DNA of 64,000 nucleotides from Deinococcus grandis (GCF_001485435.1 NZ_BCMS01000001.1:257501-321500), one strand, 5' to 3'; shown: positions 18,685 through 28,397, counted from the first letter of the stretch. Translations and numbers: made by a program. The notes: generated by a model from the sequence alone, not told the origin.

Positions 18685-19937
18685 TAGCAAAGTTATCATT
18701 TGGTAAGATTTATAGAATTTTCTTGATATATCTCTCCTTTTTTCTGAGAGGCTTCTCCTTTTTAATAATTGCACCGTATGCAACTAAGTTAATTCCTCCA
18801 GATTATTGGGGTGCGGTCCTTTCAGCTCAAGCTTTAGGATTATGGGTAACTCTTATCCTGGATTATGGATTTAACGTTACTGCAACTAGAAATTTAGTGA
18901 GTTTACTAAGTAATAAACTATCAATTTCCTCAGCTATTTCTGGAATATATACAGCAAAGCTGGTATTATTAATACCATCGATTATAGTTGTAGTTTTGGG
19001 TGTTTATTTTAGTTCTCTTAAGAATTACACCGTTCTAAGCCTATTTATAGTTTTTTGGGCGGCTGCCCAATCTTTTGGGCCCGTATGGTATTTCCAAGCT
19101 ATCGATAGGCTGCATATCTATGCTCTGACGGATATATTTTCAAGATTACTATATATACTGCTTATTTTCATATTTTTAAGGAGTCCGGAAGACTACTATT
19201 TAATCATCGTGCTTCAATTTTTAACCATACTTATTTCAACCATAGTGCAATGTGTTATTATGTCTCTTGATATAGGGCCGGAGATTTTCAAAGTATCCCT
19301 TGTGGACGGTATAAATGCTTTAAGATCCGGCTGGAGCATATCTATATTCACTATTATCACAAGTATATACACAGCAGCGGGTATATTTATCTTAGGGATT
19401 TTTGTACCAAGCCATCAAGTTGCTGTTTATGGAAATGCTGATAGGTTGGCGCGTGCAGGTTTATCAATGTTTGGTCCAATTAATCAAATAATTGTACCAA
19501 GAATATATAGTCTCATGCATCAAGGATTTAGGGAGGGTGTCAAATATATTTATCGAGTTTCAGCATTTTATTTTCCGGTTGCAGTATTGATATTTTTCCT
19601 TATAATTTTGCTGGCTAAGCCGGCGATCACTATATTATTTGGCGATTCATACATAGAGAGCGTCAATATTTTGAGATTATTGGGATTACTTTTTCCTATT
19701 ATCGCATTAAATACAATATTGTCTTCTTTTATTCTTATTCCACTCGGGAAGGATAATTATGTAACAGTTGTTTATTCCATTGCTTCGGCTTTATCATTAG
19801 GTGCTATGATAATTTTGATTCCTCATATGGGAATAGTAGGTATGGCCTATTCAGTGATTATTCCTGAGGCTTTTGCATCAATCTCATTAGGTTTTCAAGT
19901 TTATAAGATTTTAAGGAGGAATCGTGCGGAATCTTAG
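18681..19937 (+). CDS. Flippase of the Wzx / oligosaccharide transporter family
   Basis: 418 residues, almost wholly hydrophobic, with about twelve membrane segments, starting SFGKIYRIFLIYLSFFLRGFSF and including the family-typical SAQALGLWVTLILDYGFNVTATRN and NADRLARAGLSMFGPINQ. Such proteins move lipid-linked repeat units across the membrane. TTG start overlapping the preceding stop. From here to about 24353 the DNA is very AT-rich (about a third G+C by eye) and rich in ATA, AGA and TTA codons, unlike the flanks: a strong sign of transfer. Confidence 0.88.
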   Translation: MIAKLSFGKIYRIFLIYLSFFLRGFSFLIIAPYATKLIPPDYWGAVLSAQALGLWVTLILDYGFNVTATRNLVSLLSNKLSISSAISGIYTAKLVLLIPSIIVVVLGVYFSSLKNYTVLSLFIVFWAAAQSFGPVWYFQAIDRLHIYALTDIFSRLLYILLIFIFLRSPEDYYLIIVLQFLTILISTIVQCVIMSLDIGPEIFKVSLVDGINALRSGWSISIFTIITSIYTAAGIFILGIFVPSHQVAVYGNADRLARAGLSMFGPINQIIVPRIYSLMHQGFREGVKYIYRVSAFYFPVAVLIFFLIILLAKPAITILFGDSYIESVNILRLLGLLFPIIALNTILSSFILIPLGKDNYVTVVYSIASALSLGAMIILIPHMGIVGMAYSVIIPEAFASISLGFQVYKILRRNRAES

Positions 19938-21240
19938 GACACTTTTCTCTCCTTCTGTAGTGGCGCTGGTAATCTCTTTGGTTGGCTTAGCTTTTACCTT
20001 TTTCCCGCCCGATGTTTATGAAGAAATTTTATATGAAAAGAATTTTATGTTTTTAAATGCTAAGCTGATTTTGTACGTTTTATGTTGTCTGATAATGTTT
20101 ATCATTGGTACGTTTATTTTTTCGAAGAAGTATATAAATATAACTACTAAAAATTCGTTATACTCAAGTGATTCAAAAGAAATGTTTTTCGTAGTTTCCA
20201 TTTTTGTGATAATAGTTTTAGTTATTAGGACGATAACTATGTTTAGAGGTCTGGGGATTGATAGTTTGTCCGATATTTTGCGGCCTGGAATGGGTCTATC
20301 AATAACAGAATATCGAATCAAGTTTGATTCTATTATGAGTTCTTCTATTTTATCTTGGATTCGACCATTCTCTTTAATTGCGTCAATCTATTTGGTTTCT
20401 AAAGCGTATCGCATGGGTAGTAAGTATTATACCATGCCTATAATTACTTCACTTCTAAATTTAATGTATGCCTATATCTCTCAGACAAGGGGAGAAATGA
20501 TATTATTTGTGGGTATCATGTTTATTACAATAATAAACTTGAAATTGTCTTTCAAAAAAATAAAAGTATATCAATTTTACGCATATCTACTATTGATAAT
20601 ACTGGTATCAGTTTTTGCATTTGTTGTAATAGATGTAAATCGTGGAGGAATGCTGGCAGGCAGGCAAGGGCTGTCTTACACACTAGTAGGGTACTTTATC
20701 TCTGAATTCAATCGACTTGCCCTGATTTTAGATGGTAAACTTCGTTTACCAGGCGCGGGCGAGCAGGCCTACGCTTTCTATAACGTTCTATATCCACCAT
20801 TTTCAAGTCGTATTGAGCTGCTCAATTTTGGTAACTGGCTTGGGTTTACGGCACCTGGGGAACAGTCTGTATGGAGTAGCTCTTTTAATAGTGTTAAAGT
20901 TGCCAAGTTAGATGAAAACTTCAATTGGTTCACGATTTATGGCTCAGTATACTCAGATTTAGGCTGGTTATCGCCTATTTGGTTTCTTGGTTATGGGATA
21001 CTTTCTGGCTTTTTTTGGAATCTGTATCGTAAAGGGGAGCTGCTCGGTATATATGTTTATCCTTGGTTTTGGATCAGTATCATAACTTGGTGGGGTGCTT
21101 TCAATGTTTTGATAAGCTCGCCAGATACAACGTGGATTATTATTTTTAGCCTAGCATTTATGTTAATCGAGAGAATCCAGATCAAAAATCAAGGAGGGAG
21201 ATATAGTGTTAAATATCGCATCAGTAGTCGTAACATATAA
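19924..21240 (+). CDS. Wzy-like O-antigen/polysaccharide polymerase
   Basis: 438 residues with about ten hydrophobic segments and a large hydrophilic loop around residues 240-330 (FNRLALILDGKLRLPGAGEQ ... WSSSFNSVKVAKLDENFNWF), the usual Wzy layout. GTG start preceded by AGGAGGAATC, overlapping the flippase by 14 bases. Wzy proteins share little sequence, so the call rests on topology and on the neighbouring flippase, kinase and glycosyltransferases. Very AT-rich. Confidence 0.8.
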   Translation: MRNLRTLFSPSVVALVISLVGLAFTFFPPDVYEEILYEKNFMFLNAKLILYVLCCLIMFIIGTFIFSKKYINITTKNSLYSSDSKEMFFVVSIFVIIVLVIRTITMFRGLGIDSLSDILRPGMGLSITEYRIKFDSIMSSSILSWIRPFSLIASIYLVSKAYRMGSKYYTMPIITSLLNLMYAYISQTRGEMILFVGIMFITIINLKLSFKKIKVYQFYAYLLLIILVSVFAFVVIDVNRGGMLAGRQGLSYTLVGYFISEFNRLALILDGKLRLPGAGEQAYAFYNVLYPPFSSRIELLNFGNWLGFTAPGEQSVWSSSFNSVKVAKLDENFNWFTIYGSVYSDLGWLSPIWFLGYGILSGFFWNLYRKGELLGIYVYPWFWISIITWWGAFNVLISSPDTTWIIIFSLAFMLIERIQIKNQGGRYSVKYRISSRNI

Positions 21241-22084
21241 TCCTGATCATTCCATCAGGGAAAATATTGAATCTCTGTCTCGCCAATCTCAAGAGGTAAT
21301 CATAGTAGATAATAATTCATCGGGCATTGAATTTATGAATGATCTGCCTAATAATTGCACCTTACTGAGGTGCGAAAGTAATCTTGGTCTTGCCTTTGCT
21401 CTTAATCTTGGAATTTTGTACGCCCTGAAAAAAAACTTCGATGCTATCGCTACATTTGATCAGGATACACTGATCCCAGAGGATTACTTTATTGAAATGA
21501 TGAAAGATTTGAAATTCGATTCTAAATCAAAAATAGGTATTCTATCACCTCAATATATTGATAGGGCGACAGGAGTAAAAAAAGCGTTTGCTTCTCGTGC
21601 CCTAAATAAAAACTTGCAACTAGATTCGTATAACCTCACGCGTTCAACAATGACTTCTGGTAGCATTATGAATCCCTTTGCTATCATGAAAGGCGGCCTT
21701 TTTAGGGGTGAGATGTTCATTGACCAGCTAGACAATGAAATTTGTCTAAGGTATAGGAAGGCTGGCTATGTTATTCTTGAGCACAAGTGGGTAGCGGTTC
21801 AGCATAGTGTGGGGCAGAATACTGAGAGGCTATTTTTCAACTTGCGTGTCCTTCCATCCAATCATTCAGCCATTAGGCGCTATTATATCGCTCGCAATAG
21901 AGTTTTTATGTATAAGAAATATGCACTTTTCGATATTCGTTGGGTCTTGATGGACCTCCGAGGATTTATAACTGAAACCGTAAAAATACTCTTATATGAG
22001 GAGAATAAGGCAGAAAAAATTAGAATGACTGCAAAAGGTTTGAGGGACGGGTTCAAGAATTCAATGGGTCCTATAGGAATATGA
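21206..22084 (+). CDS. Family 2 glycosyltransferase, rhamnosyltransferase-like
   Basis: 292 residues, GT-A fold. ASVVVTYNPDHSIRENIESL and EVIIVDNNSSG give the nucleotide-binding start; FDQDTLIP is the DxD metal site; a conserved WVAVQHSVGQN segment follows. This pattern is typical of dTDP-rhamnosyl transferases such as RfbF/WbbL, which agrees with the rmlBACD genes downstream. GTG start with GGAGGGAG upstream, overlapping the polymerase by 35 bases. AT-rich. Confidence 0.85.
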   Translation: MLNIASVVVTYNPDHSIRENIESLSRQSQEVIIVDNNSSGIEFMNDLPNNCTLLRCESNLGLAFALNLGILYALKKNFDAIATFDQDTLIPEDYFIEMMKDLKFDSKSKIGILSPQYIDRATGVKKAFASRALNKNLQLDSYNLTRSTMTSGSIMNPFAIMKGGLFRGEMFIDQLDNEICLRYRKAGYVILEHKWVAVQHSVGQNTERLFFNLRVLPSNHSAIRRYYIARNRVFMYKKYALFDIRWVLMDLRGFITETVKILLYEENKAEKIRMTAKGLRDGFKNSMGPIGI

Positions 22085-23340
22085 ATATGACTTCTTCTCG
22101 TTTTGTCTCTTTTACCATAGTCAACGGAGCGTATTATCATTACGCGCTTACCCTAGCGCAGTCTTACCTTGATAATAATCCCGAATCTCTATTTTATGTG
22201 TTCTATCTTGGTGAAGAGCCAACATATATTCCTGATTCCGCCAGAACAATAGTCAAAGTCGTGGATGAGGAAATGATAAATGATTTAAAATCCCGTGCAT
22301 TTTATTATGAAATTACAGAATTGAGTACTAGTATAAAACCAAATTGCTTTAGGTATTTAGGAGAACTGGGATTTAAAAAGATAATTTACCTAGACCCAGA
22401 TATATTTATTTATAAGAGTCTCGAAAATATTGACAATCTTTTAGAAAATCAAAATATAATTATTACTCCACACTCTACTGAGCCGATTTATGATGGATTA
22501 TTACCCGATGATTTAAGTTTTTTGAGATCAGGATCATATAATTTGGGATTTATTGCTATTAGATGGAATGATAAGACCAAGCTATTCATTGATTGGTGGA
22601 TGAGTAGGCTGCGGTACAATGCATTTAATGCATTCTCAAAAGGAATGTTCACAGATCAAAAATGGATTGATTTGATTCCAGGCTTCTTTGACGGTGTCTA
22701 TATCTTAAAAGATAATGGATATAATGTGGCATATTGGAACCTTCACGGTAGGAAGATAGAACTTGAAGATGGGGAGTTTAAGTCTAATGGGGGGCCGCTT
22801 TATTTCTTTCACTTCAGTGGGATATCGCTAAATAATAATCTTGTATCAAAGTATTCAACTAGATATAGCAGCTATTATGATCTAGGAATTGATATAACTA
22901 TATTGTTTGAAAGATACAAAGCTAAACTGCTGGAAAACTATGGCATTACAGAGTCTCAGAGAAAATCCCAAAATAGTTATAACTATTTTGGCGATGGTGA
23001 GCTGATATCAGAACTGGATAGACTGATATATTTAAATTACAATGTATATTCTGGACAATGCATAGATGCTTCCAAAATAACGAGAAAAGAATTCTATAGA
23101 TTGATACAATCTACTCCTGAAAATAGAGTATCATGTGAATTTACTTATGATCCCAGGCTGGGAAGGATTAGTCAGCAGATATCTAGACTTCCTGCGCCAG
23201 TTAAGTCGATTGCGCGCTCACTATCTACTATGAACTGGGTTTCAAAAATAGTTTCGCTAACCAATAACTCAGTCAACAAGATTAATACATCGCAGATTAT
23301 ATACGCTCTTTATAAAGAATCTAATGAGGGGAACGCATGA
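22081..23340 (+). CDS. Glycosyltransferase with a GT8-like DxD motif
   Basis: 419 residues. The N-terminal half is GT-A-like: FVSFTIVNGAYYHYALTLAQSYL, then KPNCFRYLGELGFKKIIYLDPDIFIYKSL, in which DPD is the metal-binding DxD, then SYNLGFIAIR and DQKWIDLIPGFF, as in the GT8/glycogenin-like group. The C-terminal 150 residues are not recognised. Donor and acceptor unknown. Four-base overlap with both neighbours. AT-rich. Confidence 0.8.
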   Translation: MNMTSSRFVSFTIVNGAYYHYALTLAQSYLDNNPESLFYVFYLGEEPTYIPDSARTIVKVVDEEMINDLKSRAFYYEITELSTSIKPNCFRYLGELGFKKIIYLDPDIFIYKSLENIDNLLENQNIIITPHSTEPIYDGLLPDDLSFLRSGSYNLGFIAIRWNDKTKLFIDWWMSRLRYNAFNAFSKGMFTDQKWIDLIPGFFDGVYILKDNGYNVAYWNLHGRKIELEDGEFKSNGGPLYFFHFSGISLNNNLVSKYSTRYSSYYDLGIDITILFERYKAKLLENYGITESQRKSQNSYNYFGDGELISELDRLIYLNYNVYSGQCIDASKITRKEFYRLIQSTPENRVSCEFTYDPRLGRISQQISRLPAPVKSIARSLSTMNWVSKIVSLTNNSVNKINTSQIIYALYKESNEGNA

Positions 23341-24365
23341 AACGAGTATATATCCATGACTGGCTCTCGGGAGGTAATGCAGGAGCTGAAAAAGTTTTAT
23401 CCCATATGATAAATGTTTTCCAGGCTCCAATATTTACGACTGTATATAAGTTTGATGATTTTAAGGATGTAAATATATCAAAAATGACTGTAATAACAAG
23501 CAATCTTCAAAAATGGCCTTTTATTACAAAATTTTACAGAAATCTTCTTCCTATCATGCCATATCAGATTGAACAATTTGATTTAAGAGAGTATGAGACA
23601 ATCATATCAAGTAGCCACGCGGTTGCCAAAGGTGTTTTGGTCAACTCAGATCAACTGCACATTAGCTATGTCCATTCTCCCATGAGGTATGCATGGGATC
23701 TGTATCATCAATATTTGGATGAATCGGGACTGAAGCGTGGTGTAAAAGGACTTGTAGCAAAAATAATTTTGCATTACATTAGACTGTGGGATCATTCTAC
23801 ATCGAATCGAGTAGACGTGTTCTTAGCGAACAGTAAGTATGTTGCAAAAAGAATTCAAAGGACTTACAGGAGGCCGGCAAAAGTTTTATATCCGCCAGTC
23901 GAGGTTGAAAGATTTGATCACACTCAACCAAGAGAAGAATTTTATCTGGCTATGTCAAGATTTGTGCCCTATAAAAAAATAGATTTGATTGTGGAGACAT
24001 TCAATAAATTAGGATATCCACTTAAAGTAATTGGTGGTGGCCCCGATTTTAATAGGATTAAAGCTATGGCTGGATCCAATGTCGAAATATTAGGCAAGAT
24101 CGATGATGGCCAAGTTGCTGAGCTTATGGCTAGGTGCAAAGCTTTCGTATTTGCAGCAGATGAGGACTTTGGCATTGTCCCTGTTGAAGCTCAGGCGGCT
24201 GGAGCCCCTGTTATCGCATATGGCAAAGGCGGAATACTGGAAACGGTCGTTCCAAATGTTACTGGGGTATTTTTTGGACAGCAGAATGCTGAAAGTTTAA
24301 TAAGGGCAATCGGTATATTTGAGGAAAATATTGATATGTTTGATGCTTCAACCGTATCTGATTAG
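23337..24365 (+). pseudogene. Family 4 glycosyltransferase, N-terminal part, split by IS66 element 2
   Basis: Encodes 342 residues: MKRVYIHDWLSGGNAGAEKV, GT4 N-domain with SSSHAVAKGVL and YVHSPMRYAWDLY, and a C-domain with SRFVPYKKIDLIVE, GGGPDF and EDFGIVPVEAQAAGAPV. The last native residues are FDAST; Val-Ser-Asp and the stop come from the IS left end. Removing the IS (24354-25786) and one target copy restores a 385-codon gene that continues TIRKHAESFAPARFERQF and ends ATGA over rmlB. The lost C-terminal helix normally packs on the N-domain, so activity is doubtful. Confidence 0.93.
24346..24353. repeat. 8-bp target-site duplication, left copy, IS66 element 2
   Basis: CTTCAACC inside the glycosyltransferase gene, repeated exactly at 25787-25794. 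Confidence 0.93.
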
Positions 24366-25786
24366 CGACCCCGCGAGCCGGACAGCATCGTCACATTCGC
24401 TAGGATGAGCCGCATGGCCACCCCGCTGACGGAACAGGATCTCTACGAGATCATCCGCAAGCAGGCGGAGCAGATCGAACAGCTTCAGAAGCGCATCGAG
24501 CAGTTGGAGCGTCAGCAACGCAAGTATGCCGCCCCTCATAGCCGGGGAAGTCGGAAAGCCCACCCGAAAACCGCAGGTCGTCGCGCTGGGGAAGGCGTCT
24601 TCACATACAAGCGTCCTCCTGCTCCCGAGCAGGAGGACGTCGTGATCGACGTCCCGGCGCCCAACACCTGCACGGCCTGTGGCTACGTCGGCGAGTTGAT
24701 CTTCAAGCGTAACGACCGCGCCTGGATCAGTGACCTGCCCGCTCAGACCGTGCAGATCACGGCCTACCACGTGCCGGTGATGGTCTGCCCGCAGTGCGGG
24801 CAGACTGTACGTGGCGCGCATCCCGACCTCCAACCGGACCAACGTGGGGCGACGGGACACCGATGTGGTCCCCGACTGGCGGCCACCATTCAGGCGCTGC
24901 ACCACGAGGTTGGTCTCCCACAGCGCCGCATTCCACGGGTGCTGGGACTGACCACCGGCATCCGGGTGTCCCAGGGGGCCATCACCCAGGCCGCCCAGCG
25001 CCTGGCACGTGATGGACGTCCGCTGGCGACACATGTCGAGTCCCTGGAACGGGAGCTGCGCGCAGCTCCCTATGTCCACCACGACGACACGGGCTGGCGA
25101 GTGAACGCGACACAGGCCTGGGTGAGCACCTTCCGCTCGGCCGAGACGGTGCTGTTCCGAGCGAATCTCCAGCACACCAACGTCGAGTTGCGTGCAGTGC
25201 TCGGCAACGCCTTTGGTGGAGTCCTGGTGTGCGACCGCTTCAAGGTCTATGACAGTCACACCCTGGCAGGGGTCCAGCAGCAAAAATGTCTGGCTCACGT
25301 CCTGCGCAACGTCCAGACGGTGAGTGAGCAGGCTCAGGGGAAGCGGGGACGGGGCCGGGAGTATGGGCAGCGCTTGGCCGAGGTGTGCCGAGCATTGATG
25401 GCGCTGCATGCCCAGCACCGTCGTGGAGGATGCAGCCTGGATGAGTACCGACAGCAGGGTGAGGCACTCACCCTGCGTCTGGACGCCTTACTCGACCGGC
25501 GCCCACTGAAGACCCCGGGGAACGAACGGCTACGACTGGGGTTGCTCAAGCAGTACCGGCAGGGCCGGTTGCTGCGGTTCCTAGTAGACCCGGATATCCC
25601 GCCGACGAACAACGCGGCGGAACGGAGCCTGCGGTCGGTGGTGATCGCGCGCAAGGTCTCGCAGTGCAGCAAGAACGCGCTGGGTGCACAGACGTACATG
25701 CGGATCAAGTCGACGGTGGAGACCGCGCGGTTGCGCGGTCAGGACCCCGTCGATGTCCTGATCAACCTGCGTCGCTAATCACGTAC
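24354..25786 (+). mobile_element. IS66-family insertion sequence 2 (single-gene type)
   Basis: 1,433 bp. Ends GTATCTGATTAGCGACC (24354-24370) and the complement of GTACGTGATTAGCGACG (25770-25786) are 17-bp inverted repeats with three mismatches; 8-bp target duplication CTTCAACC. One transposase gene, no tnpA/tnpB. Terminal repeats and transposase differ from element 1, so this is a separate IS type. It interrupts a glycosyltransferase gene and lies in the same direction as the operon. Confidence 0.95.
24405..25778 (+). CDS. IS66-family transposase (TnpC type)
   Basis: 457 residues. Leu-zipper-like N-terminus (YEIIRKQAEQIEQLQKRIEQL), basic region, zinc-binding CTACGY ... CPQCGQ, DDE core (YVHHDDTGWRVN, LVCDRFKVYDS) and the conserved PPTNNAAERSLRSVVIARKVSQ near the C-terminus with a final glutamate. 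The stop codon lies inside the right inverted repeat, a compact layout. GC-rich, in sharp contrast to the AT-rich gene it interrupts. Confidence 0.93.
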   Translation: MSRMATPLTEQDLYEIIRKQAEQIEQLQKRIEQLERQQRKYAAPHSRGSRKAHPKTAGRRAGEGVFTYKRPPAPEQEDVVIDVPAPNTCTACGYVGELIFKRNDRAWISDLPAQTVQITAYHVPVMVCPQCGQTVRGAHPDLQPDQRGATGHRCGPRLAATIQALHHEVGLPQRRIPRVLGLTTGIRVSQGAITQAAQRLARDGRPLATHVESLERELRAAPYVHHDDTGWRVNATQAWVSTFRSAETVLFRANLQHTNVELRAVLGNAFGGVLVCDRFKVYDSHTLAGVQQQKCLAHVLRNVQTVSEQAQGKRGRGREYGQRLAEVCRALMALHAQHRRGGCSLDEYRQQGEALTLRLDALLDRRPLKTPGNERLRLGLLKQYRQGRLLRFLVDPDIPPTNNAAERSLRSVVIARKVSQCSKNALGAQTYMRIKSTVETARLRGQDPVDVLINLRR

Positions 25787-25935
25787 CTTCAACCATCCGT
25801 AAACATGCAGAATCCTTCGCTCCGGCACGCTTCGAGCGCCAATTTGCCGCTATCGTGAGGGTCGCTGAGCAGGCCCATGTCCGCGGCGACGACCCTGAAA
25901 CAGCTGTAATACAGTTAGAATTGGAGAACCTATGA
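25787..25935 (+). pseudogene. C-terminal remnant of the split glycosyltransferase
   Basis: Starts with the right copy of the target duplication (25787-25794) and continues the native frame: STIRKHAESFAPARFERQF, then AAIVRVAEQAHVRGDD and a stop overlapping the rmlB start as ATGA (25932-25935). It has no start codon of its own and is not expected to be translated. It proves that the operon was contiguous before the insertion. Confidence 0.93.
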
Positions 25936-26960
25936 GGAACCTTCTCGTAACAGGCGGCTGTGGTTTTATCGGCAGTAACTTTGTGCGCTACTGGCTGGCG
26001 CAGCACCCGGACAGCCGGGTAGTGGTGTACGACAAGTTGACGTACGCGGGCCGGAAGGAGAACCTGCATGACCTGTGGGACACGGCGAACGTGTCGCTGG
26101 TCGTGGGGGATATCGGGGATCAGGATCTGGTGCGCCGGACCTGCCAGGACGAGTCCATTGATCTGATCGTGAACTTCGCGGCGGAGACGCACGTGGATCA
26201 GAGCATCCTGGGGCCGCTGGTGTTCACGGACACGAACGTGCGTGGCACGCACGTCCTGCTGGAGGTGGCACGGGAGCTGGGCATCCGCCTGCACCACATC
26301 AGCACCGATGAGGTGTACGGCCACATTAAGGACAACCACCAGAGCGTGGAGACTGATGAACTGGCCCCGCGCAGCCCGTACGCGGCGAGCAAGGCAGCGG
26401 CGGATCAGCTGGTGCAGGCGTACGCGATCACGTACGGCATTCCCGTGACGATCACGCGCGGCGCGAACAACGTCGGGCCGTACCAGTACCCGGAGAAGGC
26501 CGTACCGCTCTTCAGCACGAACGCCATTCTGGGTGAGCCCATCCCGGTCTATGGGGACGGCCTGCAGATGCGCGACTACGCGCACGTGTATGACCACTGC
26601 ACCGGCATCGAGACCGTGCTCCTGAAAGGCGAGATCGGTGAGGTCTACAACGTCGGCACGGGCCGTGAGATGACCAACCTGGAGATGGTGGACATCGTGC
26701 TGGATACCCTCGGGAAGGATCATGGCCTCGTGAAGCACGTGACGGACCGCCCCGGCCATGACCGCCGTTACTCCATGAACGTGGACAAGCTGCGCATGCT
26801 GGGCTGGGAACCGAAGTACGACCCCCGGCAGGCGGTTGCTGAGGCTGCGCGCTGGTACGTGGACAACCGCTGGTGGTGGGAACCGATCCGCAGCGGGGAA
26901 TTCCGTGAGTATTACGCCCGTCAGTACGCCGAGCGTCTCGCGGGCCCCGAGGTCAAGTGA
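25932..26960 (+). CDS. rfbB: dTDP-glucose 4,6-dehydratase
   Basis: Second step of dTDP-L-rhamnose synthesis. Extended short-chain dehydrogenase: NAD-binding TGGCGFIGSNFVRYW, HISTDEVYGHI with the catalytic Asp-Glu pair, and SPYAASKAAAD carrying the YxxxK motif. 342 residues, normal. The start is four-base coupled to the glycosyltransferase stop and has GGAGAACCT as ribosome binding site. GC content returns to the chromosomal level here. First of four overlapping rhamnose genes. Confidence 0.95.
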   Translation: MRNLLVTGGCGFIGSNFVRYWLAQHPDSRVVVYDKLTYAGRKENLHDLWDTANVSLVVGDIGDQDLVRRTCQDESIDLIVNFAAETHVDQSILGPLVFTDTNVRGTHVLLEVARELGIRLHHISTDEVYGHIKDNHQSVETDELAPRSPYAASKAAADQLVQAYAITYGIPVTITRGANNVGPYQYPEKAVPLFSTNAILGEPIPVYGDGLQMRDYAHVYDHCTGIETVLLKGEIGEVYNVGTGREMTNLEMVDIVLDTLGKDHGLVKHVTDRPGHDRRYSMNVDKLRMLGWEPKYDPRQAVAEAARWYVDNRWWWEPIRSGEFREYYARQYAERLAGPEVK

Positions 26961-27856
26961 CCGCCTTCACCACCTCCCGCCGGGGCATCATCCTGGCGGG
27001 TGGGTCAGGCACCCGCCTGTACCCGGCGACCATCGCAGTCAGCAAGCAGCTGCTGCCCATCTACGACAAGCCGATGATCTATTACCCGCTGACCACCCTG
27101 ATGCTGGGCGGCATGCAGGACATCCTGATCATCAGCACGCCGGAGGACACCCCCCGCTTCAAGCAGCTGCTGGGCGATGGATCGCAGTGGGGCATTCGCT
27201 TGCAGTACGCAGTGCAGCCCAGGCCTGATGGCCTCGCTCAGGCCTTCCTGATCGGCGAGGAGTTCATTGCGGGGCATCCCAGTGCGCTGGTGCTGGGTGA
27301 CAACATCTTCTACGGCAATGACCTGTCGGATCTGATGCAGGACGCCAACAGTCGCCCCGAGGGCGCCACCGTCTTCGCGTACCAGGTGAGCGATCCGGAA
27401 CGCTACGGCGTGGTGGATTTCGATGACACTGGGAAGGCGCTGTCCATTGAGGAGAAGCCAGCCGAGCCCAAGTCGGATTACGCGGTCACGGGCCTGTACT
27501 TCTACGACGAGCGCGTGGTCGATATTGCCCGCAGCATCAAGCCGTCGCCGCGCGGTGAGCTGGAAATTACGGACGTGAACAGCACCTACCTGCACGACGG
27601 GTTGCTGGACGTGCAGCTTATGCGGCGGGGCTTCGCCTGGCTGGATACTGGCACCCACGAGAGCATGCTGGAGGCCAGTCTGTTCGTGCAGGCCATCGAG
27701 CACCGCCAGGGACTGAAGATCGCCTCGCCTGAGGAGATCGCGTGGCGCAACGGCTGGATCAGCACCGAGATGCTGCTGGAGCAGGCGCAGAAACTCGCCA
27801 AGAACGGGTACGGGAAGTACCTGCTGAAACTGAGCAAGGAGAAACGCCATGGCTGA
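26957..27856 (+). CDS. rfbA: Glucose-1-phosphate thymidylyltransferase, short form
   Basis: First step of dTDP-L-rhamnose synthesis. IILAGGSGTRLYPATIAVSKQLLPIYDKPMI cut here to its key parts: GGSGTRLYP and SKQLLPIYDKP; LGDNIFYGNDL and GELEITDVNSTYL follow. 299 residues, the normal short tetrameric RmlA. GTG start overlapping the rfbB stop by four bases. It is a paralogue of the long form at 13229-14287. Confidence 0.95.
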   Translation: MTAFTTSRRGIILAGGSGTRLYPATIAVSKQLLPIYDKPMIYYPLTTLMLGGMQDILIISTPEDTPRFKQLLGDGSQWGIRLQYAVQPRPDGLAQAFLIGEEFIAGHPSALVLGDNIFYGNDLSDLMQDANSRPEGATVFAYQVSDPERYGVVDFDDTGKALSIEEKPAEPKSDYAVTGLYFYDERVVDIARSIKPSPRGELEITDVNSTYLHDGLLDVQLMRRGFAWLDTGTHESMLEASLFVQAIEHRQGLKIASPEEIAWRNGWISTEMLLEQAQKLAKNGYGKYLLKLSKEKRHG

Positions 27857-28397
27857 ACACACCGTCCGTCTTGCCCCTGAGTACGCGCAGGCCCTGAACT
27901 TCGAGACGTATCCGGCGGCCCCGCAGATTGACGGGGTGTGGTTTCACGCCCTGAAGAAGAACCGCAGTGAGAACGGCGCGTTCATGGAGTACGTCCGACT
28001 GGACGAACAGGGCGTGCAGGGCGTGCCCGGCCAGCTGACGCCCCGCCAGATCAGCGTATCGTGGGCAGCCCCGAAACGCATCAACGCCTTCCACATCCAC
28101 GTCAAGCAGGAGCAGAACGAGATCTGGTGCGTGCTACAGGGCCAGCTGATGATCTGGCTCGTCGACTGCCGCGAGGGCAGCCCCACCCTGGGCGTCAAAC
28201 GCAAACTGGTTTTCAGTGGCGAGCAGCCCATGATGGTGCACATCCCCAGTGGTGTCGCCCACGGCTACCAGGCCGGTGAGCAGGGTGCGACGCTGCTGTA
28301 CACCATGGACGCACAGTTCGACATCACGGACCCCAATGAGGGCCGCCTGCCCTGGAACTTCTTCGGTGATGACCTGTGGGCCGAGGACATGGGATGA
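27849..28397 (+). CDS. rfbC: dTDP-4-dehydrorhamnose 3,5-epimerase-like protein
   Basis: 182-residue cupin-fold epimerase by position and sequence: RINAFHIHVKQEQNEIWCVL, DCREGSPTLG, HIPSGVAHGYQAG. The canonical GVLRGLHYQ segment is replaced by AFHIHVKQEQ, so it belongs to a divergent branch; the histidine is kept. Overlaps rfbA by eight bases and rfbD by four. Role in rhamnose synthesis is inferred from the cluster. Confidence 0.85.
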   Translation: MAEHTVRLAPEYAQALNFETYPAAPQIDGVWFHALKKNRSENGAFMEYVRLDEQGVQGVPGQLTPRQISVSWAAPKRINAFHIHVKQEQNEIWCVLQGQLMIWLVDCREGSPTLGVKRKLVFSGEQPMMVHIPSGVAHGYQAGEQGATLLYTMDAQFDITDPNEGRLPWNFFGDDLWAEDMG

